From the NCBI GenBank assembly GCA_020633315.1, contig JACKDV010000009.1, positions 157,501-221,500 of the forward strand: a stretch of 64,000 bases of DNA, given 5' to 3'. Position numbers and translations under genes: made by a program. Every line of letters starts with the position of its first letter. Positions within the stretch are counted from its first letter, which is position 1. This document shows positions 9,238-17,685 of this stretch, piece by piece. Source of the stretch: Myxococcales bacterium (GTDB lineage: Bacteria > Myxococcota_A > Polyangia > Nannocystales > Nannocystaceae). A model generated the notes under the pieces. The model was given only the letters and a program-made list of their open reading frames with translations. It had not been told where the DNA came from and ran no database searches.

Positions 9238-10215
9238 TCAGAACGAGATCACGATCCGGGCACCACGCGCTCGGCCCGCCATCGGCACCAATGCCAAGCG
9301 CCGGTCTGAACGCTTGTTGGGGTGCCGGATGTATGTGGCGCCCGTGATGGTCAGTGCCAGACCTGCAGCCATGAGTGCTCCGCCGCCGACGGCAAACAGC
9401 ATGGCATTGGCTCGAGACCTTGCGTCATATCGACCGAGCTGCCGATAGAAGGTTGCGACTCTCTGCTCTTCGAGCTCGATCTGAGCTCCGCCCCGATTGG
9501 ATTCGGACGCGTGCGCAAGCGCTTCCTCCCCGAGTCGTTCATACGCAGCACTGCGCTGCGGAACCTCTGTGAACATCCAGGCGCCAATGGTGGCGAGGGC
9601 CGCCCCTCCCGTGAACACTGGCACCCCTACCCCGACGAGGACGGGACCCGCCTTGGCTCGTTGACTCGGGGGAGCCTCGATCTCCTTCTCGAGGGGCGCC
9701 TGCTCGGTCTCGTCATTGATGATCTCTCGACGGATCTCCTCGTCCTGTCGGCGAATACGGGCTTGTTCCTCCTCGAATGCCGCGATGCGAGCATCGAGCT
9801 CGTCGATCTGAGGCCAAAGCACGACTGCTGCCTGAGCAATTTGTGGCGGGATTTCTTGGGTACGGTGGGCCGCAACGACGAAGTCGTGGAGGAGGCCGGA
9901 CTCGGCCCGTAGTAGGTCTGCACGGGTCCGAAGCTGGCCGATGTCTTCACCGAGCTCTGTGACGGCAGCCTCATACGACGCGATTGCCTTGTGGATGATT
10001 ACGATGCTCGTGGTGTCGGCCCAATGACTTTGCGGGCGGCTACGGAAGGCAAGGTTGCATAGGTTCGCGGCCTCCCGGTGGTTGCCGCGCGAGGTTGCCT
10101 TGTCCGCTTGGACCATCAGATCTAGGTAGATCTCCGTGGTCGGTGGTGCTTCCGTCGGGCCGGCCGTGGCCCAGGTCGACGGCAGGGACAACACCAGCGC
10201 CAATGCCAGCTTCAT
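9238..10215 (-). CDS. Exported coiled-coil protein with two membrane segments, unknown function
   Basis: About 325 residues. The chosen start (MKLALALVLSLP) gives a standard signal peptide ending near ATAG; an upstream ATG at 10284 is also open. The middle is rich in Glu, Arg and Ala with heptad-like runs (AFEEEQARIRRQDEEIRREI), predicting a coiled coil. Two hydrophobic stretches near the C-terminus (GPVLVGVGVPVF and FAVGGGALMAAGL) are separated by a helical loop. Such proteins are often found beside kinase and SUMF1-like genes in myxobacteria, but no function is known to me. It is transcribed away from the SUMF1/kinase pair, so the 228-bp gap 10216-10443 must hold divergent promoters. Confidence 0.75.
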   Translation of the reverse strand: MKLALALVLSLPSTWATAGPTEAPPTTEIYLDLMVQADKATSRGNHREAANLCNLAFRSRPQSHWADTTSIVIIHKAIASYEAAVTELGEDIGQLRTRADLLRAESGLLHDFVVAAHRTQEIPPQIAQAAVVLWPQIDELDARIAAFEEEQARIRRQDEEIRREIINDETEQAPLEKEIEAPPSQRAKAGPVLVGVGVPVFTGGAALATIGAWMFTEVPQRSAAYERLGEEALAHASESNRGGAQIELEEQRVATFYRQLGRYDARSRANAMLFAVGGGALMAAGLALTITGATYIRHPNKRSDRRLALVPMAGRARGARIVISF

Positions 10216-10443
10216 GGGCCACGAAAGACATCGTTGGACGGCCTGCAACGATCGGAAACCCAGCCTCGAGCGGAGCAGCTGCATCTGGAGAGATTGCGAC
10301 GTTTGCAGCGGGGCTGGACGTAGGAAATCGGGACAGGTCGAGCCGTCCTGACACCTTTGGGACAACGGGGCGTCGGTTTCAGGGGAGTCTAGGCGCAGTC
10401 GGGTAGGCCCAAGGGGGCTCCCATGGTGTAGACAGATGATACG

Positions 10444-11262
10444 ATGCAGAGTAGGACTGCGATGCGTTCGCGAACGGCGTTGATGATGCTGGGGCTGGCG
10501 ACGCTGTGGCTGGCCGGGTGCTTCGCCGAGCCGCCGGAGCCGCTCCACTTGTTGGGCGAGGCCGAGATGGTCTTGGTCTCGGGGGGCAAGTCCTTCATGG
10601 GGCCAGATCCCGACGACCAAGGCTCGATCCGCGAGGTCTCGTTGTCGCAGTTCTTCATCGATCGGACGGAGGTCACAGTAGCCGCCTACAGCGAGTGCGT
10701 GGATGCTGGTCCGTGCCAGCCTCCCGTGAATGGCTCAGGCTTCAATAGTGGCGTTCCCGAGCTCCTCGAGCATCCGGTCAACGGAGTGAGCTGGTTCGAC
10801 GCCAATACGTACTGCCTCTGGGTCTCGGGCGGAGCCAAGAGGCTCCCGACCGAGGCGGAGTGGGAGAGGGCAGCGAGGGGAAAGGGAGGGCTGACCTACA
10901 CCTGGGGAGAGATACCCGAGCCGAGCTGCGAATGGGTGGCGATGTCCGAGAACGGAGTTGGTTGTGGGACTGGAGGGACTCTGCCCGTTGGAAGTCGGAT
11001 CGGTGACATCTCTCCATGGGGAGCCGTCGACATGGCGGGGAACGTCGCGGAGTGGGTCAATGACTGGTATGGGCCCTATGACATGGCTGACGACGAAGAT
11101 CCCCGAGGCCCAGCGACAGGAACGGAACGAGTGATCCGAGGTGGCTCGATCATCAATGTCGACTTCGATGCGTTCCGCACGATGACCCGCTCCAAGGTCA
11201 TCCCCGAGGCCGAGAGCATGGACATCGGCTTCCGTTGCGTCAGCGATGAACCCATCGAGTGA
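10444..11262 (+). CDS. SUMF1/FGE-sulfatase domain lipoprotein
   Basis: A 272-residue lipoprotein: signal segment with lipobox LAGC, then a formylglycine-generating-enzyme-type fold from about residue 40. Family hallmarks are FFIDRTEVTVAAY, HPVNGVSWFDANTYC, RLPTEAEWERAAR, GNVAEWVNDWY, RGGS and GFRC. The stretch DFDAFRTMTRSKV, where true formylglycine-generating enzymes carry their paired catalytic/copper cysteines, has none, so sulfatase activation is unlikely and a binding role is more probable. The stop overlaps the GTG start of the kinase gene (GTGA), so the two are likely translated together and may form a sensor pair. Confidence 0.9.
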   Translation: MQSRTAMRSRTALMMLGLATLWLAGCFAEPPEPLHLLGEAEMVLVSGGKSFMGPDPDDQGSIREVSLSQFFIDRTEVTVAAYSECVDAGPCQPPVNGSGFNSGVPELLEHPVNGVSWFDANTYCLWVSGGAKRLPTEAEWERAARGKGGLTYTWGEIPEPSCEWVAMSENGVGCGTGGTLPVGSRIGDISPWGAVDMAGNVAEWVNDWYGPYDMADDEDPRGPATGTERVIRGGSIINVDFDAFRTMTRSKVIPEAESMDIGFRCVSDEPIE

Positions 11263-13145
11263 AGCAGGATCCTTCGAGGCTCATGTCCCTTTCGTCCAGT
11301 GAAACCCGGACGGGCTCGCTGACCGAGCTCAGCGGAACCATCCTCGAACAGCGGTACGAGCTGGGCCGAGTGTTGGGGGCCGGTGGCATGGGCGCGGTGT
11401 TCGAGGCCCGTCATCTTCGGCTCGATCGAACCGTTGCGATCAAGGTCCTGCGCCCAGTATTCGTCGGCCACGACGAGTACATCAAGCGCTTCTTGCGGGA
11501 GGCCAAGTCGGCCTCCAAGATCCGGCATCGGAACGTCGTGGAGATCCTCGACTATGGCGAAGCCGAGGGGGGTCTCGTCTACTCGGTGATGGAGTTCCTT
11601 GCCGGAGAGGATCTCGAAGAACTACTGCGCCGCCAGCCGGAGGCGCGTCTCCCGTGGCCCCGTGTCTGTGGCTTGCTGATCCAGATCGCGAGTGGCCTCA
11701 AGGCGGCGCATGCCGAGGGCGTGATCCACCGAGACATCAAGCCCGCAAATTGTTTTGTCACCGAGGAGGAGGGCGAGCCGCTGGTCAAAGTGGTTGATTT
11801 CGGCATTGCCAAGGTCCAAGACGCAGAACAGACTCACCAGCTCACGGACACTGCTCAGGTCCTGGGTACGCCCACCTATATCGCCCCGGAGCTCGTGCGG
11901 ACCAAGCAGACCGCCAACGCACGCTCTGACGTCTACTCCTTGGGGGTCCTGGCCTATCGTGCGCTTGCGGGGCGTGTCCCCTTCCGAGGGGACACGGTTT
12001 TCGAGTTGCTGCACAAGGCTTGCTTCGAGCCCGTGCCGCCCTTGCGCGACTGGGTTCCCGAGGTCCCAGAGGCCGTAGCGGCTTTCGTCATGCAGATGTT
12101 GGCCAAGGACCCCGCCCGGAGGCCTCAGGACATGTTGGCAGTGCGGCAGCGGTTGCAGGCGCTCGGACGAGAAACCGGCGAGTCGAGCTTGGTGGAGCTC
12201 TCGGTTTCGAAGGAGATCCCGGTGGCCGAGGAGGGGGCTCCAAGAGGTTCCGTGGAGCGAACGACGGTACCCCGCCGAGCTGCCGTGGCGAAGGCCGCTT
12301 CGAGCATGGCTATGCGCTCGGAGCTTCCAACCAACCAGCTCGAGCGAGCGAGGAACGCGGTCGTCACCACTCAACCAGCACGGTCCCCTGGCAAGGTCTC
12401 CTCCGCGGCGACGGAGAAGGCAGTGGTTCCTGTCGGCGGGACTGCCGGGGCTGTGGGGGGAACGGCTCGAGAGCCCTCGTCGATGCCTTCGAGGTCGGGG
12501 GAGACCATGCCGGCACTCGGAGAATCGACGCTGCCAGTCAACGAGTCGGCCCCCGTCGAGCGACCGAGAGCGAGAGGGCGCCTGGCGGGCGCCATAGGGG
12601 GGATGCTGCTGCTTGCTGGGCTAGGTGCCACATTTGCGTCGGGAGTCTTCGATAGGGATGGCGGTGAGGTGTCGAATGCGGAGGTACAGCACGAGGACCC
12701 CAGCCCGGAGGAGGCCGTCTCGGAAGGCGAAGCAGCCGAGCCGGTCGCGGTCGAGCCAGCGGATGCCAGAGTCGAGACTGGGGGCGAGCCACAGGAAGGT
12801 GGAACCGGCGAGAGCAATACGGCGGTGATTGACGTGATGCCGGATTCGACTGGACCCGAACCCTCGCTTCCCGTGCCGAGGAAGAACGAGAGCAAGAAGC
12901 CATCGGGACCTCCCGCAGATGGATCCATCATTCGGCGGTTGAAGAGGCAGATATCGAGAGACTGTAGCGCATTGATGACCGAGGGAGGGGTTACGTTGTC
13001 ATTCATGATCCGCCCAAGTGGGGAGATCGTAGGCCTCACGGTGAGCCCGAGGGATGCAGGCGGTCAATGTGCCAAGGACCGGATGCAAGGCGTGATCTTC
13101 CGGCCTCGAATCACGGACAAGTCCGTGAGCATCTCGATCGACTGA
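11259..13145 (+). CDS. Receptor Ser/Thr kinase with extracytoplasmic AgmX/PglI-like domain
   Basis: A kinase of 628 residues if read from the GTG at 11259, which overlaps the SUMF1 stop; an ATG at 11283 with GAGG just upstream is an alternative. The kinase domain is complete: LGAGGMGAV (39-47), K62, HRD (147-149), DFG (170-172), IAPE. A Pro/Ser/Thr-rich linker leads to one membrane segment (about 442-463), then an acidic linker and a C-terminal domain (about 565-628) resembling the AgmX/PglI C-terminal (TonB-like) fold: start near IIRRLKRQISRDC, core VTLSFMIRPSGEIVG, later Cys. That end would be in the periplasm, where the SUMF1-like lipoprotein could meet it. Codon use is less GC-biased than in flanking genes. 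Confidence 0.92.
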   Translation: MKQDPSRLMSLSSSETRTGSLTELSGTILEQRYELGRVLGAGGMGAVFEARHLRLDRTVAIKVLRPVFVGHDEYIKRFLREAKSASKIRHRNVVEILDYGEAEGGLVYSVMEFLAGEDLEELLRRQPEARLPWPRVCGLLIQIASGLKAAHAEGVIHRDIKPANCFVTEEEGEPLVKVVDFGIAKVQDAEQTHQLTDTAQVLGTPTYIAPELVRTKQTANARSDVYSLGVLAYRALAGRVPFRGDTVFELLHKACFEPVPPLRDWVPEVPEAVAAFVMQMLAKDPARRPQDMLAVRQRLQALGRETGESSLVELSVSKEIPVAEEGAPRGSVERTTVPRRAAVAKAASSMAMRSELPTNQLERARNAVVTTQPARSPGKVSSAATEKAVVPVGGTAGAVGGTAREPSSMPSRSGETMPALGESTLPVNESAPVERPRARGRLAGAIGGMLLLAGLGATFASGVFDRDGGEVSNAEVQHEDPSPEEAVSEGEAAEPVAVEPADARVETGGEPQEGGTGESNTAVIDVMPDSTGPEPSLPVPRKNESKKPSGPPADGSIIRRLKRQISRDCSALMTEGGVTLSFMIRPSGEIVGLTVSPRDAGGQCAKDRMQGVIFRPRITDKSVSISID

Positions 13146-13165
13146 AGGGGATCCCGAAGAGAGCC

Positions 13166-13303
13166 CGAGCGCCGATTGCATCAGCCGCGCGCGCCGAGGA
13201 GCTCCTCGTCGTGGGCGCCGAGGCGGGGCGCGGGGCCCAGGGGGACGACGGCGAAGGGGAACGGGGGCGCCGCGTTGCCGGTGGGGTCCACGACGCGCCC
13301 GGC
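13166..13303 (-). repeat. 138-bp direct repeat, right copy
   Basis: Perfect copy of 9098-9235. Here it forms the genuine 3' end of the CoA-transferase gene: it includes the stop at 13181-13183 and runs 15 bases past it, up to the island boundary. Confidence 0.97.
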
Positions 13304-14455
13304 GAGCTGGGGGTCGCGCAGCGCCTCGGTCAGCGGCAGCACGGGGGCGACGGGGACCTGGCTGCGGTCGAAGGCGCGCAGCCACTCGTGCAGCGGGCGT
13401 CGCCGGAAGGCGCGGGCGAGGATGCGGCGCACGGGCTTGCCGGTGAGCACCCGGGCGCCCAGCGGGATGGCCACCAGCGAGGCGGCGACGGGGGCGGGCA
13501 GGCCGAGGCCCTCGCACAGCGCCCTCCAGAACTTGTGCTCGTCCACGATGCCCACGCTGATCCAGCGATCGTCGGCGGTCTGGTAGAGCGCATAGTGGGG
13601 CAGGGCGTGCAGGCGCAGGCGCACGAGTCGTCGCCACGGGCCGCTGCGCTTGACGTGCTCGCCCACCCGGTCGACGCCCTCGGCGGTGCTCGGCGCGGCC
13701 AGCCATCGCGAGGCGCGGTCGAGCCACGGCGCGGCCTGGGGCGAGCGTGCGGCCTGGTGATCGACCCAGCGCCGCAGCGGGCCCAGGGTGCCCGACAGTC
13801 GGGCGTCGGCGGGGGTCAGGCCCTCGGACCACACGTAGGCCCACGACAGCACGGTGTCGGTGAGGGCCACGTCGAGGTGGCGGCCCCGGCCGTCGCGCTC
13901 GCGACCGTAGAGCGCGGCCACGATCGTCGCGACCGCGCTGAGCCCCGAGCTGAGGTCGGCGATGGGCAGCGCGCTGCCGTAGGGGTGCTCGCTGGCGTCG
14001 CGCATCATGTGGCACACGCCGGCGAGGGCCTGGAAGTTGAGGTCGTGCCCGGGATACTCGCGGTAGGGGCCGGCCTGGCCGAAGCCGCTCATCGAGCAGT
14101 ACACCAGCCGCGGGTTGAGGGCGCGCGCATGCTCGGGGCCGGCTCCCAGCGCCTCCATCACGCCGGGGCGGAAGCCCTCCACCAGCACGTCCACCTCGGG
14201 GAGCAGGCGATCGAGGCGGGCCCGATCCTCGGGGCGCTTGAGGTCGAGCACGATGCTCTTCTTGCCCGCGTTGACGATGTCGAACAGGCGCCCGAGCAGG
14301 CGACCGGTGTCGCCGCGCGGCGGCTCCACCTTGATCACCTCGGCGCCGAGCGAGGCGAGCAGCAGCGTGGCGTAGGGGCCCGGGAGGTTCTGGGTGAAGT
14401 CCAGCACCCGGATGCCTCGCAGGGGAGCGTGGGGCTCGTCGGCGTCGATCGACAC
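13181..14455 (-). CDS. CaiB/BaiF family CoA-transferase
   Basis: A 424-residue family III CoA-transferase or alpha-methylacyl-CoA racemase homologue. Visible family features are VLDFTQNLPGPYATLLLASLGAEVIKVE at the N-terminus, and the active-site aspartate in GHDLNFQALAG, where the Asp carries the CoA thioester in the family. Length fits. The product would move CoA between acyl groups or epimerise 2-methylacyl-CoA; substrates cannot be assigned. The gene is intact although its last 41 codons are duplicated at 9098-9235 on the far side of the island. Confidence 0.9.
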   Translation of the reverse strand: MSIDADEPHAPLRGIRVLDFTQNLPGPYATLLLASLGAEVIKVEPPRGDTGRLLGRLFDIVNAGKKSIVLDLKRPEDRARLDRLLPEVDVLVEGFRPGVMEALGAGPEHARALNPRLVYCSMSGFGQAGPYREYPGHDLNFQALAGVCHMMRDASEHPYGSALPIADLSSGLSAVATIVAALYGRERDGRGRHLDVALTDTVLSWAYVWSEGLTPADARLSGTLGPLRRWVDHQAARSPQAAPWLDRASRWLAAPSTAEGVDRVGEHVKRSGPWRRLVRLRLHALPHYALYQTADDRWISVGIVDEHKFWRALCEGLGLPAPVAASLVAIPLGARVLTGKPVRRILARAFRRRPLHEWLRAFDRSQVPVAPVLPLTEALRDPQLAGRVVDPTGNAAPPFPFAVVPLGPAPRLGAHDEELLGARG

Positions 14456-14666
14456 GGCGGCTTCCTTTTAGGGTGCGGCGCGGGGACCGGCAAGCGAGAC
14501 CGAGGTGGAGCCAGCGATGGAGCCATCCCCGTTCCCCGCTCGTGCGCCCCCACGGCGGCACACCTCATCCGACATCATGATTTCCGTCGTGATCCCGGGC
14601 GCTTTCGCGACGGTGGGAACCAACGTGAATCGGCCACGGGAACCTCCGTCAGAGACGACCATCGAC

Positions 14667-15194
14667 ATGCATTGCCTTCCTTCCTTGCTTCGTCGCTTCA
14701 CCCTTCGCTCCATCACCACCCTCGCTCTGGCCGCCACCGCGGCCTCGATGACGCCTGTCGGCACGGCTCGGGCGGCCGAGACCAACGAGGCCCAGACCGA
14801 GGACGCCCGTGAGGTCGTCGACCTCGAGCTGAAGATCGCCGCCGATGGCCAAGCGGTCGGCCAGATCGCCCAGCTCGTGGAGCTCGACACCGAGACCTCG
14901 CTCGCCCTCGAGGCCGACGGCCACCAGCACGCGATCGCGATCACGGTGCGCAAGGCGGACGAGCGCGGCCACAAGCTCGCGGTCACGGTGGGCTACCAGC
15001 GCGATGGCGAGGCGGTGCTCGAGACGGTGACGGTGGAGGCCGCGGCCAAGAAGGCCAAGGTGGTGCGCAGCGAGGGCGGGGACGTGGCGCTGTCGCTCAA
15101 GCTCGCGCCCAAGCGGGTGCCGGTGGAGGAGGCTCCCGCCTCGCGTCGCAAGGTGGAGGTCGAGGACACCAACGATCCGCTGGCCGGGCTCTGA
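14667..15194 (+). CDS. Exported protein, unknown function
   Basis: A 175-residue protein starting at MHCLPSLLRRFTLR, with a signal peptide ending at TARA before AETNEAQ. The mature part reads as one small beta-rich domain with regular alternation (VVDLELKIAADGQAVGQI, then LEADGHQHAIAITVRKAD), ending in a charged tail. It has no cysteine pair or known motif. It stands alone between the CoA transferase and a convergent SDR gene. The open frame extends upstream to 14505, but that extension has no signal-peptide character. Confidence 0.7.
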   Translation: MHCLPSLLRRFTLRSITTLALAATAASMTPVGTARAAETNEAQTEDAREVVDLELKIAADGQAVGQIAQLVELDTETSLALEADGHQHAIAITVRKADERGHKLAVTVGYQRDGEAVLETVTVEAAAKKAKVVRSEGGDVALSLKLAPKRVPVEEAPASRRKVEVEDTNDPLAGL

Positions 15195-15285
15195 GCGAGC
15201 GAGCCCGGGCCCGACGCTCGCGGCGCGGCGGAGAGACCCGGGCCCGTGAGCTGCCGTCGGTCGAGAGCAGATGGGGCCGCGGGGC

Positions 15286-16026
15286 TCAGCGGCCCGAGAG
15301 GAAGCCGAGGCGCTGGAACAGCGGCTCGGGCAGGCCACGCACCACACCCATGATCGGCGCCCAGTAGCCGGGGACGTAGGCGGTGCCCTGTCGCCGCTCG
15401 AGGTGCTCGACGATGCGGCGCGCCACCGCGGGGGCCGTGGCGAACAGGGCGTTCTTGCGGTGGGTGGCGGTCATGGGGGTGTCGACCGGGCCGAGCTTGA
15501 AGGTGGACACCCGCACGCCGCTGCCCCACAGGCGGCTACGCAGGCCCTGCAGGTAGAGGGTGAGGGCCCCCTTGGCCGCGCCGTAGGTGTAGTTGCGCGG
15601 CCGGCCGCGCTCGCCGGCCACCGAGGACATCACCCCCAGGTGGCCGTGGCCCTGGGCCTGCATCAGGTTGGCCAGCGGGATCAGCAGGGAGATGGGGCTG
15701 AGCAGGTTGGTGCGCAGCACCTTCTCGGCCTCGGCCCAGCTCTGCTCGGTGGCGAGCTGATCGCCGAGCAGGCCGTGCGCGACGAGGGCGACGTCGATCG
15801 TGCCCAGCCGCTCCCGGGCCTGGTTCACGAGCGCCTCGCTGCGCGCGGTGTCGTCGAGGTCGGCCTCGAGGGTGGCCACGACCGCGTCGCCGAGCCGGGC
15901 GGCCAGGGCGGCGAGCTTGTCGGGATCGCGACCCACGAGGACGAGCCGGGCGCCCCGGTGGGCGTAGCGACTGGCCACCTCGGCGGCGATGGCCGAGGTG
16001 GCGCCGAAGATGACCACGCGCTCCAT
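15286..16026 (-). CDS. Short-chain dehydrogenase/reductase (DprE2-like group)
   Basis: A 246-residue classical SDR. The nucleotide-binding turn is GATSAIAAEVA, the altered glycine motif seen in decaprenylphospho-ribose 2-epimerase subunit DprE2-type reductases. Catalytic Ser (SSVAGERG) and YxxxK (YTYGAAK) are present. The family reduces keto-sugars or other carbonyls with NAD(P)H. No DprE1-like flavoenzyme is encoded nearby, so the substrate is open. The gene starts 54 bases from the divergent YkgJ gene. Confidence 0.85.
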   Translation of the reverse strand: MERVVIFGATSAIAAEVASRYAHRGARLVLVGRDPDKLAALAARLGDAVVATLEADLDDTARSEALVNQARERLGTIDVALVAHGLLGDQLATEQSWAEAEKVLRTNLLSPISLLIPLANLMQAQGHGHLGVMSSVAGERGRPRNYTYGAAKGALTLYLQGLRSRLWGSGVRVSTFKLGPVDTPMTATHRKNALFATAPAVARRIVEHLERRQGTAYVPGYWAPIMGVVRGLPEPLFQRLGFLSGR

Positions 16027-16080
16027 GGCCGCGGACGATAGCAGGCTTCGCCCTCGCGCTCGCCCCGGGGTTGCGCGAGC

Positions 16081-17673
16081 ATGCGGTCGATGGGCAGTGA
16101 CCGTCCGCCTCCTCCTCGGCGCCCGCGCCTGGCCGACCACGTGCTCCCGCGGCGCCACGTGATCGACGGGACGGAGCGCGTGGTGCTGCACGACCAGCAC
16201 AACGACGAGGTCGTGCAGGTGGGGCCGCGCGAGTGGGCGGTGCTCGAGGCGGCCGACGGAACCCGCGAGCCCGAGGGCATCGTGGTGGCGGCGCGGCGCC
16301 GAGGGGCCCACGCCCGCGTGGCGGCGGTGAGCGAGCTGCTGCATACCCTGGCCGAGCGGGGCATGGTGGAGGCGGGCGAGGAGGCCGAGCCCGAGGCGAG
16401 GTCGTCGTCGGCCGAGAGCCCGGCGCCGGGATCCGGTACCCCGTTGGCCGTAGCGCCGACGCCGGCGCTCGAGCCCACGATCGCGGACGCGTCGCCGGCC
16501 TCTCCGTCGCCGTCGCCCGCGATGCCGTCGAGCCCTCCGCCCGCGCCGGTGCCTCCCGAGGCGGACGACCCCGGCGAGCGACCGGTGGTCGGGCTCCCCG
16601 AGGGGCTGCGCTGCGACGGCGGTGGCACCTGCTGCCGACTGTACGGCACGGTGATGGCCACCCCCGAGGAGGCCCGGCGGATCGAGACCCTGCTGCCCCA
16701 CTGGCGCGTGGGCTCGGTGCCGAGCGAGCGCTGGACCACGCCCATGCGCGGCTCGACCCCGGGTCCCCTGCTCGCGCTCGTCGCCCGCGACGGCGCGTGC
16801 GGCATGCTGCGCGACGACGGGCTGTGCGAGATCCACCGCGTGGGCGGAGCCGAGGCCAAGCCGCTCGGCTGTCGCCTGTTCCCGCGGACCTTCGTGGACG
16901 ACGGCGTGGAGCTGCGGGTGTCGCTCAAGCCCGAGTGCCCCTGCGTGCTCGCGCCGCTGACCGCCGCGGCGGAGCCGGTGGCCGGGCCGTGGACCCGCGC
17001 CCGCGAGCTGCCGCCGCAGGTGGTGGTGGAGCCGCTGCCCGACGTCGTCGAGCTCGCGCACGGACGGTGGGCGCCGCGGGCCGAGGCGCGGCGCTGGCTG
17101 AGCGCGCTCGCCCGGCGACCGGTGCCGCGCGACCTCGCGGCCACCCTGTGGGCGCTGGCCGAGCAGGTGGAGGCACGAGGGCTGGTCGACGCGCTCGACG
17201 GGGCCTGGGCCGCGCCGGCGCCCGAGCCCGCCGGGCTGCGCCCCTGGATCGACGCGCTGTGGCGACGGGCGTCGGCGAGGGCTCGGGAGCACGCCGCGTG
17301 GCGGAGCGAGCGAGATCTGGTGCGGCGCACCACCACCGCGCTGGCCACGGTCACCCTGCTGCTGCGCGACGAGGAGGCGCTCGCCGAGGCGCTCGCCCTG
17401 CCCCCCGAGCATCCCGAGCACGAGGCCCGCTACTGGGGGACGGCGCTGCACGGCTACCGGTGGCTCGGCCACGCCGCGCTCGCGGTGGTGCTGCGCGACG
17501 AGGCGGTGCGGCTGTGGGTGGCCCGCTCGATCTCGGCGGTGCTGCCCGCGGACGAGGCCGCGCTGCGCAGCCCGCTGGCCCTGGTGGAGGCGGTGCTGCG
17601 AGCCCACGGCATCGGGGCCTACGTCGACGACCTGCGGGCTCGCGAGCCCCGGGCCGACGCCGCCGACGTGTAG
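16081..17673 (+). CDS. YkgJ-type Cys-cluster protein with N-terminal PqqD-like region
   Basis: A 530-residue cytoplasmic protein in three parts. Residues 1-95 resemble a PqqD-like winged domain (VGPREWAVLEAADGTREPEGI). Residues about 100-170 are a Pro/Ala/Ser linker. From about 175 comes a YkgJ/FliB-type zinc-or-iron-binding Cys cluster: RCDGGGTCCRLYG, DGACGM, DGLCEIHR, PLGCRLFPRTF, ECPCV. The C-terminal 200 residues are Ala/Arg-rich helical. FliB relatives methylate lysines, but no SAM-binding motif is evident here, so metal binding is the safer call. The PqqD-like part could hint at peptide binding. This combination is unusual. Confidence 0.75.
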   Translation: MRSMGSDRPPPPRRPRLADHVLPRRHVIDGTERVVLHDQHNDEVVQVGPREWAVLEAADGTREPEGIVVAARRRGAHARVAAVSELLHTLAERGMVEAGEEAEPEARSSSAESPAPGSGTPLAVAPTPALEPTIADASPASPSPSPAMPSSPPPAPVPPEADDPGERPVVGLPEGLRCDGGGTCCRLYGTVMATPEEARRIETLLPHWRVGSVPSERWTTPMRGSTPGPLLALVARDGACGMLRDDGLCEIHRVGGAEAKPLGCRLFPRTFVDDGVELRVSLKPECPCVLAPLTAAAEPVAGPWTRARELPPQVVVEPLPDVVELAHGRWAPRAEARRWLSALARRPVPRDLAATLWALAEQVEARGLVDALDGAWAAPAPEPAGLRPWIDALWRRASARAREHAAWRSERDLVRRTTTALATVTLLLRDEEALAEALALPPEHPEHEARYWGTALHGYRWLGHAALAVVLRDEAVRLWVARSISAVLPADEAALRSPLALVEAVLRAHGIGAYVDDLRAREPRADAADV

Positions 17674-17685
17674 GCGGGCGCTCGC

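Larger units (their letters stand above)
9098..13303. mobile_element. Putative acquired island flanked by 138-bp direct repeats
   Basis: The block between the two perfect 138-bp copies (9236-13165, 3,930 bp) has visibly lower GC and different codon use than the genes on both sides. It contains three genes: a leftward exported coiled-coil protein, and a rightward SUMF1-like lipoprotein overlapping a receptor kinase. The repeat is the 3' end of the CoA-transferase gene plus 15 bases beyond its stop. The intact copy stays with the gene on the right and the orphan copy lies on the left. This is the pattern left by single-crossover or site-specific integration at a gene 3' end with restoration of the gene. 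No integrase or transposase is present inside, so the mobilisation route is unknown. Confidence 0.7.

Noticed and set aside
9236..13165. Insertion sequence or transposon
   Set aside because: No transposase, integrase or terminal inverted repeats were found; the flanking repeat is a 138-bp gene fragment, far longer than a transposon target duplication.
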